Origin: Oscillospiraceae bacterium
GTDB lineage: Bacteria; Bacillota; Clostridia; Saccharofermentanales; Saccharofermentanaceae
NCBI GenBank assembly: GCA_902767145.1
Contig: CACXGG010000066.1
Coordinates: 1-9,617 of the forward strand
Reading direction: 5' to 3'
Length of the DNA stretch: 9,617 bases
Position numbers and translations under genes: made by a program. The notes beneath the pieces were generated by a model. It saw only the letters and a program-made list of their open reading frames with translations, did no database searches and had not been told where the DNA came from. Positions 1 through 6,133 of this stretch are shown here, piece after piece (the stretch's first letter is position 1; each line of letters begins with the position of its first letter).

Positions 1-729
1 AGAGAGTCCTTAGACTGCGCTTTCGCACTTGAAGAGCTCTACGATCTCGGTGTTGCAAACATCATCACATTCGATGCACACGACGAGAGAGTTGCCAACG
101 CTATCCCGCTCGCAGGATTCGAGAGCCTCCCTACCACATATCAGATCATCAAGGAGATGTACCGTCAGGTTCCTGACCTCTCGTTCTCTTCCGGTAAGTT
201 CATGATCATCTCACCTGATGAAGGCGGTATCGGAAGAGCTATGTACTTCGCATCCATCCTGGGTGTTCCCCTCGGAACATTCTATAAGAGACGTGACTAT
301 ACAACAGTCGTCAACGGCAGAAATCCAATCGTTGCCCACGAGTTCCTCGGTGATTCCGTTGAGGGCATGGATATCCTTATCGTAGATGACATGATCTCCT
401 CCGGTGATTCAATGCTCGATATCGCAAGGGAGATGAAGGAAAGGGGCGCAAGAAAGGTATTCTGTGCCGTTACCTTCGGTCTCTTCACTGAGGGTGTTGA
501 CAACTTCAACAAGGCTTACGAGGAAGGCGTCTTCGACAAGGTCTTCGCTACGAACCTGATCTACAGGCGTCCTGAGCTCCTGGAGGCTCCCTGGTTCGCA
601 GATGTTAACATGTGCAAGTTCGTCGCACTTCTCATCGATGCCATCAACCACGATGCTTCCCTCTCCAACCTCATCAATCCCACGGAGAAGATCAAGAAGC
701 TCCTCAAGGAAAAGGGCGATCTCGCCTGA
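1..729 (+). CDS. prs: Ribose-phosphate pyrophosphokinase (PRPP synthetase), 5'-truncated by the window edge
   Basis: The frame is open from base 1, so the gene begins outside the window; 242 C-terminal residues are visible. The enzyme transfers pyrophosphate from ATP to ribose-5-phosphate, giving PRPP for purine, pyrimidine, histidine, tryptophan and NAD synthesis in the cytoplasm. Seen in the fragment (numbered from base 1): a TFDAHD segment near residues 23-28, a SPDEGG segment near 71-76, the family's FYKRRDY and NGRNPIVAHE segments near 94-114, and the PRPP-binding loop VDDMISSGDS near 128-137. These match the longer PRPP synthetase type common in Clostridia (about 380-400 residues in the family) rather than the short 315-residue B. 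subtilis type; the full length cannot be checked here. An in-frame ATG at 157 lies inside the conserved domain and is not the start. A hairpin terminator follows about 30 bases after the stop. Confidence 0.95.
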   Translation, partial: RESLDCAFALEELYDLGVANIITFDAHDERVANAIPLAGFESLPTTYQIIKEMYRQVPDLSFSSGKFMIISPDEGGIGRAMYFASILGVPLGTFYKRRDYTTVVNGRNPIVAHEFLGDSVEGMDILIVDDMISSGDSMLDIAREMKERGARKVFCAVTFGLFTEGVDNFNKAYEEGVFDKVFATNLIYRRPELLEAPWFADVNMCKFVALLIDAINHDASLSNLINPTEKIKKLLKEKGDLA

Positions 730-757
730 CACCTTGGGATACATCTCAAAAAAACAT

Positions 758-790
758 AAAGAAAAGGGTGTCCGAAAACACCCTTTCTTT
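758..790. terminator. Bidirectional intrinsic terminator between prs and the nuclease-like gene
   Basis: GGGTGT (766-771) pairs with ACACCC (778-783) around a six-base loop CCGAAA. The stem is extended outward by A-rich sequence on the left and T-rich sequence on the right (about 758-790), with one bulged base. On the plus strand it is followed by T-rich sequence and ends prs. On the minus strand it is followed by TTTTCTTTATGTTTTTTT, a good U-tract, and ends the gene at 790-1191, whose stop codon touches the hairpin. Confidence 0.85.
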
Positions 791-1191
791 TATGCAAGCA
801 TCCCCGACTTATATAGGTAAACACCAAAGACAACTAACACAACAGCAAAACAACAGAGGAACAATCGGAATCCCTCCCGGCCGTCATAGCCTGAGACAAG
901 GATAACGTTGTTTTTCGACGCAAGGGACTGCGCCTGCCGGGTGAAGGTACTGTTGGTCACCACCATAGCCCTGTCGCAACCATAGTATGCCATTCCCCCG
1001 ACTACCTGCTGGACCGCATTGACTCCAACAGGCTTCGAGTAATACTTGCACTGGACGGCATACTTGTGGATGCTCTTCCGGGCAAGGACATCAACACCGT
1101 AGTCACCGCTCTCGCCAGTGACCTTAACGGCAAAAAAGCCTTTCCTCTTAAGATAGGAAGCTACAACCTTCTCGTATCTCTTTCCGTCCAT
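790..1191 (-). CDS. Mrr-type restriction-endonuclease-fold protein with a C-terminal membrane helix
   Basis: A 133-residue protein with the Mrr_cat (PD-(D/E)xK) pattern: an N-terminal helix with E7, the SGDYGVDVLA segment with the putative catalytic Asp at 34, and the QCK motif at 47-49 giving the Q-x-K half of the active site. The conserved AVQQVVGGMAYYGCDRAMVVTN stretch follows at about 59-80. Residues 108-126 form a hydrophobic helix, so the protein may be membrane-anchored with the nuclease domain in the cytoplasm. Proteins of this family are often annotated only as restriction endonucleases; most are orphans with no methylase, and none is seen here. The start is uncertain. GTG at 1230 and ATG at 1209 are in frame, but ATG at 1191 begins the conserved domain and fits the family length; none has a clear SD, so the mRNA may be leaderless. 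The gene is divergent from the rqcH unit and convergent with prs. Actual DNA cleavage and its target are unknown. Confidence 0.8.
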   Translation of the reverse strand: MDGKRYEKVVASYLKRKGFFAVKVTGESGDYGVDVLARKSIHKYAVQCKYYSKPVGVNAVQQVVGGMAYYGCDRAMVVTNSTFTRQAQSLASKNNVILVSGYDGREGFRLFLCCFAVVLVVFGVYLYKSGMLA

Positions 1192-1269
1192 GTTTAGATG
1201 ATACACCATTAAGTGTCCGATAATTGTCACTTGTTTGTATAAGTAAAAGCTATTATTTAAATATCAGTA

Positions 1270-1278
1270 TGGTAAAAT
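1270..1278 (+). promoter_or_regulatory. Extended -10 promoter for the membrane protein-rqcH unit
   Basis: TGGTAAAAT matches the extended -10 form TGnTATAAT with one mismatch in the hexamer (TAAAAT at 1273-1278). The region where a -35 box would lie (about 1250-1255) is AT-rich but poor, as is usual for extended -10 promoters. Transcription would start near 1285, leaving a leader of about 23 bases with a good SD. Inferred from sequence only. Confidence 0.5.
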
Positions 1279-1291
1279 CAAATGGAAATAT

Positions 1292-1298
1292 AAAGGAG
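1292..1298 (+). promoter_or_regulatory. Ribosome binding site that fixes the start at 1308
   Basis: AAAGGAG lies nine bases before ATG at 1308. The frame is open further upstream to an alternative start at 1224, but that start has no SD and lies upstream of the likely promoter, so 1308 is preferred. Confidence 0.8.
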
Positions 1299-1307
1299 TG
1301 TTATAAG

Positions 1308-1649
1308 ATGGCACAGCAAAGGAGCGGACAGAGACGCACTACTTCCTCCGGAAACAGGAGCAGGAAGCGTACCGCACAGACAACAAGAAAAAAGGCTGCA
1401 CCCCAGAGCGATGCAAATGTCATCGCCGATCTTTACAGTGCCTTCAGACAGACAAGAGCCTTCAGGCCTGTTGCCACCATCTTTATCATCACTCTCATCA
1501 TCCTTCTGGACCTTCTCTTCGCCTGGAACAGCTACGACAGGTTCTTCTTCCTTCTGGGACTTGAGCTCATCATCGTTGCAGGCATCTGGGTCATAGGTCT
1601 TCTTCTGAGCATCAGTGCAACTCCTTCCCCGGAGAGAAGTGAGACATAA
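1308..1649 (+). CDS. Small basic protein with two membrane helices, coupled to rqcH
   Basis: I do not recognise the family. The 113-residue protein has three parts. Residues 1-30 are strongly basic and low in complexity (ten Arg/Lys, no acidic residue, many Ser/Thr/Gln). A short amphipathic linker follows at about 35-54. Two hydrophobic helices (about 55-73 and 79-103) are joined by a tight WNSYDRF turn, and the C-terminus is short and polar. By the positive-inside rule both termini should be in the cytoplasm, forming a helical hairpin. The TAA stop overlaps the ATG of rqcH by one base (TAATG), which implies one transcript and translational coupling. The basic tail could contact RNA or ribosomes and the context suggests a role near the quality-control machinery, but this is inference; it may simply be an unrelated co-transcribed protein. 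Confidence 0.75.
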   Translation: MAQQRSGQRRTTSSGNRSRKRTAQTTRKKAAPQSDANVIADLYSAFRQTRAFRPVATIFIITLIILLDLLFAWNSYDRFFFLLGLELIIVAGIWVIGLLLSISATPSPERSET

Positions 1650-3553
1650 TGGCTCTCGACGGGATAACTTCAGAGATCATCACCTACGAACTTAACAGGG
1701 ATCTTAAAGGCGCGAGGATCGACAAGATCTTCCAGCCCGACAAGTATACCGTTATACTTCATATCAGGACTTCTTCCGGTGTTAAGAAGCTCCTTATCTC
1801 CATCAATCCCTCAGCACCCAGGATAAATATCACGGAGTCCACCAGGGAGAATCCCATGATGCCTCCCTCCTTCTGCATGCTCTTAAGAAAGTATCTTTCA
1901 GGAGCAAGGATCGAATCCATCACAAATCCCGGATATGAGAGGATCATCGAGATCAACGTTACCAACACCGACGAACTCCACGATACTAACAGTCTGAGGC
2001 TCGTAGCTGAGCTCATGGGCCGCTACAGTAACCTCATCCTTATAAACAGGTCGGGAAAGATCCTGGACAGTGCCGTCCATGTCGACTATTCCGTCAGCAG
2101 GGTCCGCGAAGTAATGCCTGCCAGGATCTACGAATATCCCCCTTCCCAGGATAAGATGACCATTGAGGAAGCTGCTCTGAAGATCGAGTCCGGCAAGCTT
2201 CCCATCCTTGAGACAGAGATGGGCCGCCCTGTGGAAAAGGCTATCCTCAATTCCATAAAGGGCATGTCCCCCACTCTTTCCAGGCAGATCTGCACCAAGG
2301 CGGATATCGAGGACCGTCTTCCCGTCTCGGGATTAAGTGACATGGACCTTGAGAGCCTCAAAAAAGAGATAAATGACATCGCTGTACAGATAAGGGATCA
2401 TTCCTACACACCTTGTGCCTATTTTACAGGCGAAGGTTATGCTGCCGACTGGTCTCCCTTCAGGTTTACAGGCTTTGACAGGACCGTTAGAGCTGACGAT
2501 GTCTCCAGGGCCATAGATCTTTACTATGAGCAGAAAGACAGGTTTATCGACCTGGACAACAAGAAGCGAAGGCTCCTGAGCATCATTGACTCTGCCCTGA
2601 ACCACCTTACAAAGAGAGCAGAGATACACAGGCAGGACTGCGAGGAAGGCAAAAAGGCCGATATCTTCAAGCACGATGCCGACCTTATCCTCAGTAACAG
2701 CTATAAGGTCACAGGTAAGGCAGACAGCATAACCTGCACTGACTATTACAGTGATCCCCCGGCGGAAGTAACCATCAGGCTGGATCCCACCCTGAACGCA
2801 TCCGACAATGCCCAGGAATACTATAAGAAGTTTCATAAGGCAAAGCGAAAAGCAGAGCTTTCGGAAGCGTATCTTAATGACGACCTCATTGCCATAGAAT
2901 ACTTCAGGTCCATAAAGACTGCGGCTGTATCCGCAAAATGCGAAGATGATATAAGGGCCATCGCCCAGGAGATCAACAGCCTGAGCAAGCCCAGGAGCGA
3001 AAAGAAAACAGAAAATATCAATCCCAACACTACCGTGGGTAAGTCTAAATCCGGAAACAAGTCCTCCAGGGCCATGCGCGAGGCAGCCAAGCGTGCCAAC
3101 GAAAAGAAGAATACAAAGAAGCGCCAGGAGAAGCCCCTTCCCCTGAGAAGATACACGACTTCAGACGGATATGAGATCCTCTGCGGAAGAAACAACATCC
3201 AGAATGACGATCTCACCTTCCATACGGCAGATAAGGACGACTGGTGGTTCCATATCAAGGGCATGCCCGGAACCCACGTTATCCTGAGATCTAAAAAAGG
3301 CGAAGACATCCCCAGCGACAATGCCGTAATAGAAGCTGCGCAGACAGCCGCCTTCTTCTCAAAGGGCATGATCCTGGAAGAGCATAATGCCATTGAAGGA
3401 AGTAAGCCCGGACAGATCAAGGCAGAGATAGACTACTGTAAGGTATCCCACGTTAAAAAGCTCCCCGGGGGAAAACCGGGAATGGTTACCTACGAAGGCT
3501 ACTACTCCATCGTAGTAACAGCAAAGGAACCCGAGATCAATAATGACCTCTGA
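1649..3553 (+). CDS. rqcH: RqcH, NFACT-family ribosome quality-control factor (Rqc2/NEMF homologue, often annotated as fibronectin-binding protein FbpA)
   Basis: RqcH binds 50S subunits that carry peptidyl-tRNA after ribosome splitting and recruits tRNA-Ala to add C-terminal Ala tails that mark the chain for degradation. The 634 residues show the full domain order. NFACT-N begins MALDGITSEIITYEL and continues to about 160 with the LVAELMGRYSNLIL segment (118-131). A helix-hairpin-helix region lies at about 190-215 (GRPVEKAIL...KGMSP). A long charged coiled coil spans about 290-445, broken by a small insertion near 345-380. A Lys/Arg-rich linker covers 447-500, followed by the C-terminal NFACT-R domain (about 502-625) with DDWWFHIKGMPGTHV at 530-544. 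The DR motif that B. subtilis RqcH needs for tailing (D97-R98) aligns with E97-R98 here. Translation probably starts by reinitiation from the overlapping upstream gene. The extracellular adhesin role reported for some homologues cannot be judged; no signal peptide is visible. Confidence 0.95.
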   Translation: MALDGITSEIITYELNRDLKGARIDKIFQPDKYTVILHIRTSSGVKKLLISINPSAPRINITESTRENPMMPPSFCMLLRKYLSGARIESITNPGYERIIEINVTNTDELHDTNSLRLVAELMGRYSNLILINRSGKILDSAVHVDYSVSRVREVMPARIYEYPPSQDKMTIEEAALKIESGKLPILETEMGRPVEKAILNSIKGMSPTLSRQICTKADIEDRLPVSGLSDMDLESLKKEINDIAVQIRDHSYTPCAYFTGEGYAADWSPFRFTGFDRTVRADDVSRAIDLYYEQKDRFIDLDNKKRRLLSIIDSALNHLTKRAEIHRQDCEEGKKADIFKHDADLILSNSYKVTGKADSITCTDYYSDPPAEVTIRLDPTLNASDNAQEYYKKFHKAKRKAELSEAYLNDDLIAIEYFRSIKTAAVSAKCEDDIRAIAQEINSLSKPRSEKKTENINPNTTVGKSKSGNKSSRAMREAAKRANEKKNTKKRQEKPLPLRRYTTSDGYEILCGRNNIQNDDLTFHTADKDDWWFHIKGMPGTHVILRSKKGEDIPSDNAVIEAAQTAAFFSKGMILEEHNAIEGSKPGQIKAEIDYCKVSHVKKLPGGKPGMVTYEGYYSIVVTAKEPEINNDL

Positions 3554-3560
3554 TACAAAC

Positions 3561-3590
3561 ACAAGAGCCGCGGAAGACCGCGGCTCTTGT
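3561..3590. terminator. Perfect 13-bp hairpin in the convergent gap after rqcH
   Basis: ACAAGAGCCGCGG (3561-3573) and its exact reverse complement (3578-3590) flank the loop AAGA, eight bases after the rqcH stop. The stem is GC-rich and very stable. On the plus strand it is followed by GCGAAAGGAGG with no U-tract, so it is not a classical intrinsic terminator for rqcH; it may protect the 3' end or act with other factors. On the minus strand it is followed by the T-rich GTTTGTATC, a weak U-tract, so it may also stop transcripts from the lipoprotein gene. Confidence 0.6.
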
Positions 3591-3681
3591 GCGAAAGGAG
3601 GTACATGACACATAAGTATTTTTCTTATCTTCTGACCTCATTATAAAGGACATGATGTCCCATTATTCTCCCTAAATATCA

Positions 3682-5019
3682 TTAGTCCTCAGCATCAAAT
3701 TCACAGATATAACCTAAGACTGATGAGTACGAAGGATCCGTATTAAGATCATAAGGTCCTTCAAAGAGATATACGAAGTCCTCATCCTCGTAGTACTTAA
3801 GGATACCGCAGTTATGGTTCATACCATCGAAATAAGGTGCGGAGAAGGATTCCAGATCATAGTCAGGTGCCTTATAACTGGTGAATGAATAATCCATATA
3901 AAGTCCGAATTCCGAGGAACTGTCTGTTGGTGAAGTCATATCGGGATAATAGAATGCTGCAGGATAGAATACATCTCCCACATACTGGGAAGCAAGATAT
4001 CCTGTATAGAAGAAATAGTCCCCCATTCCCTGCTCTTCAATAAGATCGGCAACGGCCTGAGCCTCGAGATCATTTGATATGACCACAAGATATCCGCCTC
4101 TGTCCTCGCATTCCTGCTGAGCCTGCTGATAAGTCACATTTCCTTCGATGAGCTCATACTCATGGTCGTAAGAATCGTAGTGGCCTGTCTCCAGAACATC
4201 TAAAAACTCGCCGAGAGCGAACCAGCAGGTCGGTCTGATACCCTGTTCCAGATCAAAGATGGAATTAATGCTATCGTAGAATTCCTCTTCTGATACTTCA
4301 ACGCCGCCCCACTCATAGGCATAGATCATCTCATATTCTTCGATATCGGGATCCTCTGCCTGCTCATTCATGGCTTCACTATCGAGATAATATTCGCCAC
4401 CGGCCACGTAGTTAAAGGAACCGCCCTCCAAAGATGTGATAAGCACGGGATACCAGTCCATATGGCCTGTGTTGGAATAAAGAAGCCCTGATCCCGGGAT
4501 ATACATGGTTCCGATCCTGGAAAGCCAGAGTTCCTCAACTTCACCGTCATGATAGGTACAGACGATCTCACCGCTGGCTTCTATATTTGTGTTTATAAAG
4601 AGCTCCGGGATGTCATCATCATCAAGATAGATGAGGGTGTACTGGAAAGTATCGGTATAATCACCGTTTATCTCTCCAAAATCGCTGGTATCGTCCTCAA
4701 TATAGTCGATATATGCCTGGCACCATTCTTCCCCGGGCTCGATGCCCCAGAGAGTGTCACCTGTTTCGATATCATAAGAAGGAGCTTCTGTCTCTTCAGA
4801 AGGTTCCGTTTCAATGACCGTCTCTTCTGTCACTTCAGAAGTCGTTTCTACGGTAGTCTCTTCAGTCTCCTCTTCTTCCTCTTCGTCTTCCTCTTCTTCC
4901 TCTTCTTCCTCTTCATCATCAGCCTTGAGCTTCAGGTCCATATCACAGGCAGCAAAGGAGAAGACAAATGATGATACAAGGGTCAGAGCAAGGAGCTTCC
5001 TTATCAGATCCCTTTTCAT
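3682..5019 (-). CDS. Acidic secreted lipoprotein with poly-Glu linker and C-terminal C-type-lectin-like domain
   Basis: A 445-residue protein. A basic hydrophobic signal peptide (1-24) ends in SFAAC, with C25 the likely lipidated cysteine; Phe at -3 of the lipobox is unusual but tolerated. Next come a Glu run at 36-51, broken by one Asp, and an E/T/V-rich linker to about 80, typical of a cell-wall-spanning spacer. Residues 127-142 (TLIYLDDDDIPELFI) resemble the aspartate-rich, calcium-binding-like 'D-D-D-x-IPEL' loops common in clostridial surface proteins. Residues 286-442 fit a C-type lectin-like fold: HEYELIEGNVTYQQAQQEC, then RGGYLVVISNDLEAQ, a variable middle, NCGIL at 403-407, and the closing GYICEF at 436-441. 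C304 and C439 would form the core disulfide; the usual partner of C404 is missing. Ligand and function are unknown. The SD AAGAGGT overlaps the stop of the PNPOx gene, so the two are probably co-transcribed. No homologous neighbour gives a clue to its role. Confidence 0.8.
   Translation of the reverse strand: MKRDLIRKLLALTLVSSFVFSFAACDMDLKLKADDEEEEEEEEEDEEEEEETEETTVETTSEVTEETVIETEPSEETEAPSYDIETGDTLWGIEPGEEWCQAYIDYIEDDTSDFGEINGDYTDTFQYTLIYLDDDDIPELFINTNIEASGEIVCTYHDGEVEELWLSRIGTMYIPGSGLLYSNTGHMDWYPVLITSLEGGSFNYVAGGEYYLDSEAMNEQAEDPDIEEYEMIYAYEWGGVEVSEEEFYDSINSIFDLEQGIRPTCWFALGEFLDVLETGHYDSYDHEYELIEGNVTYQQAQQECEDRGGYLVVISNDLEAQAVADLIEEQGMGDYFFYTGYLASQYVGDVFYPAAFYYPDMTSPTDSSSEFGLYMDYSFTSYKAPDYDLESFSAPYFDGMNHNCGILKYYEDEDFVYLFEGPYDLNTDPSYSSVLGYICEFDAED
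4867..4914 (-). repeat. 9-bp-period Glu-codon repeat coding for the poly-Glu spacer
   Basis: On the coding strand the tract reads GAAGAGGAA three times in exact tandem (residues 36-44), one GAC, then GAAGAGGAA again and GAAGAGGAG (46-51). Because the period is a multiple of three, gain or loss of units would change spacer length but keep the frame. Confidence 0.85.
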
Positions 5020-5028
5020 ATATACCTC

Positions 5029-5421
5029 TTATAACTTAATGATCTCGGGAGCAGCTGTGAAAGAAGCGATAACAGCTGTTGCATCCTTAAAATAGAATAC
5101 TTCGGTATTTCCGTCATCCTCGTTATACATGGCACGGAGATCGGGATAAGCATTGAGCATGGACTCACGTGCTTCCCTTCTGTCGTCCTCAACGAGCTCA
5201 CCGGAGATACGGATCCACTTACCATCCTTAAAAGCACAGATCTCTGCCTTGGGATTGGCGTGAAGCTGCTTGGAAACGTCCTTTACTTTTCCTGTCTGGA
5301 TATATACCTTACCCTCAAATACATTTACAGTACCAAAAGGCCTTACCCTGGGCTGGTCACCATCTACGGTAGCAAGATAATAGACCTCTGCTGACTTAAG
5401 AAATTCAACTACTCTATCCAT
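5029..5421 (-). CDS. Pyridoxamine 5'-phosphate oxidase-family flavin split-barrel protein
   Basis: A 130-residue single-domain protein of the FMN-binding split-barrel fold (PNPOx-like). The opening VEFLKSAEVYYLATVDGDQPRVRPFG (5-30) is the family signature for the first strands. The stretch at 39-52 (VYIQTGKVKDVSKQ) with K45, K47 and S50 matches the region that holds the flavin phosphate, and GKWIRISGELVED (67-79) is the usual central strand pair. True pyridoxamine-phosphate oxidases are longer (about 200-220 residues) and have a C-terminal substrate-binding region that is missing, so vitamin B6 synthesis is unlikely. Small relatives bind FMN, F420 or heme and are mostly uncharacterised. The start is fixed by GGAGG, seven bases upstream of the ATG. 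The stop overlaps the SD of the lipoprotein gene downstream. Any promoter in the AT-rich 51-base gap upstream is weak by eye (TTGTAA, 15 bases, TAAAAT). Confidence 0.88.
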   Translation of the reverse strand: MDRVVEFLKSAEVYYLATVDGDQPRVRPFGTVNVFEGKVYIQTGKVKDVSKQLHANPKAEICAFKDGKWIRISGELVEDDRREARESMLNAYPDLRAMYNEDDGNTEVFYFKDATAVIASFTAAPEIIKL

Positions 5422-5425
5422 AAAG

Positions 5426-5470
5426 ACACCTCCATGAAAATATATAGATTTATTTTAACAAAAGAGGTGT
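5426..5470 (-). promoter_or_regulatory. Inverted repeat that can sequester the SD of the PNPOx-family gene
   Basis: On the transcript strand ACACCTC (5470-5464) starts three bases after the HAD stop codon and is perfectly complementary to GAGGTGT (5432-5426), which contains the SD of the next gene. A further U-G pair extends the stem to eight. The 31 bases between are AT-rich and could hold an internal promoter. A read-through mRNA would carry both arms, while an mRNA starting inside the loop would carry only the free SD. The arms are seen; the regulation is inferred. Confidence 0.45.
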
Positions 5471-5472
5471 GA

Positions 5473-6126
5473 TTACAAAATAAACTCTGCTACATCTTTC
5501 AGGGAGTCCAGGATGACAGCTGCCTTTTTTTTCATCTCCTCATCAGGCGGGAGCATATCAGGCACCATTATTGGGATAAACTTTCCCTCATAAGCAGCCC
5601 TGATACCGTTATAGGAATCTTCTATTACATATGTCTTTTCGGGCACCATACCAAGTTCCTCTGCAGCGATAAGAAATATCTCAGGATCAGGCTTACTGTT
5701 AGTTACCCTGTCGCCGCCGACTATCGCATCAAAATAGGAAAGAAGGCCTGCTTCCTCTATCTCTCTTGTTACCGTAGGCGTGGATGTGGAGGATGCGATG
5801 GCAGTCTTAAATCCATTCTTTTTGAGTTCTATCAGTAGTTCCTCGATATAAGGTTTTCGGGGAAGCCTTCCCCCTCCGTATCTTTTATGGAATTCCTCCC
5901 TCATCTCCTGCTTTATGCTGTCGTAGGGAAAGTCCTGACCGTAGTACTCAAGAAATATCTTTTTAGTGGCTTCCGCATTGATGCCCAAAAGCCTGTGGTA
6001 GATCTTATCGAGATCTCTTATATCATGCTTTTTCGCGATATACATCCATACTTCAAGGCAGCAGGTCTCCGAGTCAAAGATGACTCCGTCCATATCAAAG
6101 ATGACTGCTTTAATATCCTTTTCCAT
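5473..6126 (-). CDS. HAD-superfamily hydrolase, beta-phosphoglucomutase-like subfamily
   Basis: A 217-residue protein with all four HAD motifs. Motif I is FDMDGVIFDSE (10-20; nucleophile D11, acid/base D13), motif II ASST at 111-114, motif III SKPDP with K145, and motif IV VIEDSYNG with E169/D170. The helical cap between motifs I and II (about 20-90) places it in the subfamily of phosphoglycolate phosphatases, beta-phosphoglucomutases and sugar-phosphate phosphatases; the substrate cannot be read from sequence. The start chosen is ATG at 6126, just before motif I. The frame is open further upstream to 6336, but that stretch lies inside queH and does not resemble a HAD protein. AAGG in the queH stop region serves as SD, and the gap to queH is seven bases, so it is the last gene of the ruv operon. 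No terminator is visible after it. Confidence 0.9.
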   Translation of the reverse strand: MEKDIKAVIFDMDGVIFDSETCCLEVWMYIAKKHDIRDLDKIYHRLLGINAEATKKIFLEYYGQDFPYDSIKQEMREEFHKRYGGGRLPRKPYIEELLIELKKNGFKTAIASSTSTPTVTREIEEAGLLSYFDAIVGGDRVTNSKPDPEIFLIAAEELGMVPEKTYVIEDSYNGIRAAYEGKFIPIMVPDMLPPDEEMKKKAAVILDSLKDVAEFIL

Positions 6127-6133
6127 CTGAACC

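Noticed and set aside
1211..1232. AAGTG/CACTT dyad in the divergent gap as a possible operator
   Set aside because: Only five-base arms with a 12-base spacer, expected by chance; no known operator consensus recognised.
1224..1307. Upstream in-frame extension of the small membrane protein from a start at 1224
   Set aside because: No SD at 1224, the extension covers the probable promoter, and ATG at 1308 has AAAGGAG at good spacing.
2333..2836. Minus-strand reading frames within rqcH, including those at 1759-2016 and 2833-3420
   Set aside because: They lie wholly inside a clear conserved gene on the other strand and show no recognisable domain or SD.
3648..3660. GGACATGATGTCC inverted repeat as a terminator of the lipoprotein gene
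   Set aside because: On the minus strand it gives only a five-bp stem with a three-base loop and a weak TTTATAATG tail; too weak to call.
3682..4161. Lectin-like domain as the variable target of a diversity-generating retroelement
   Set aside because: No reverse transcriptase, template repeat or A-biased variable repeat is visible in the window.
4814..5095. Plus-strand reading frame with a long poly-Ser run opposite the lipoprotein gene
   Set aside because: It is the antisense reading of the Glu-codon repeat; no SD or family match, while the minus-strand protein has a signal peptide and a domain.
5029..5421. Genuine pyridoxamine-phosphate oxidase (pdxH)
   Set aside because: Only 130 residues, lacking the C-terminal region of true PdxH; only the flavin split-barrel part is supported.
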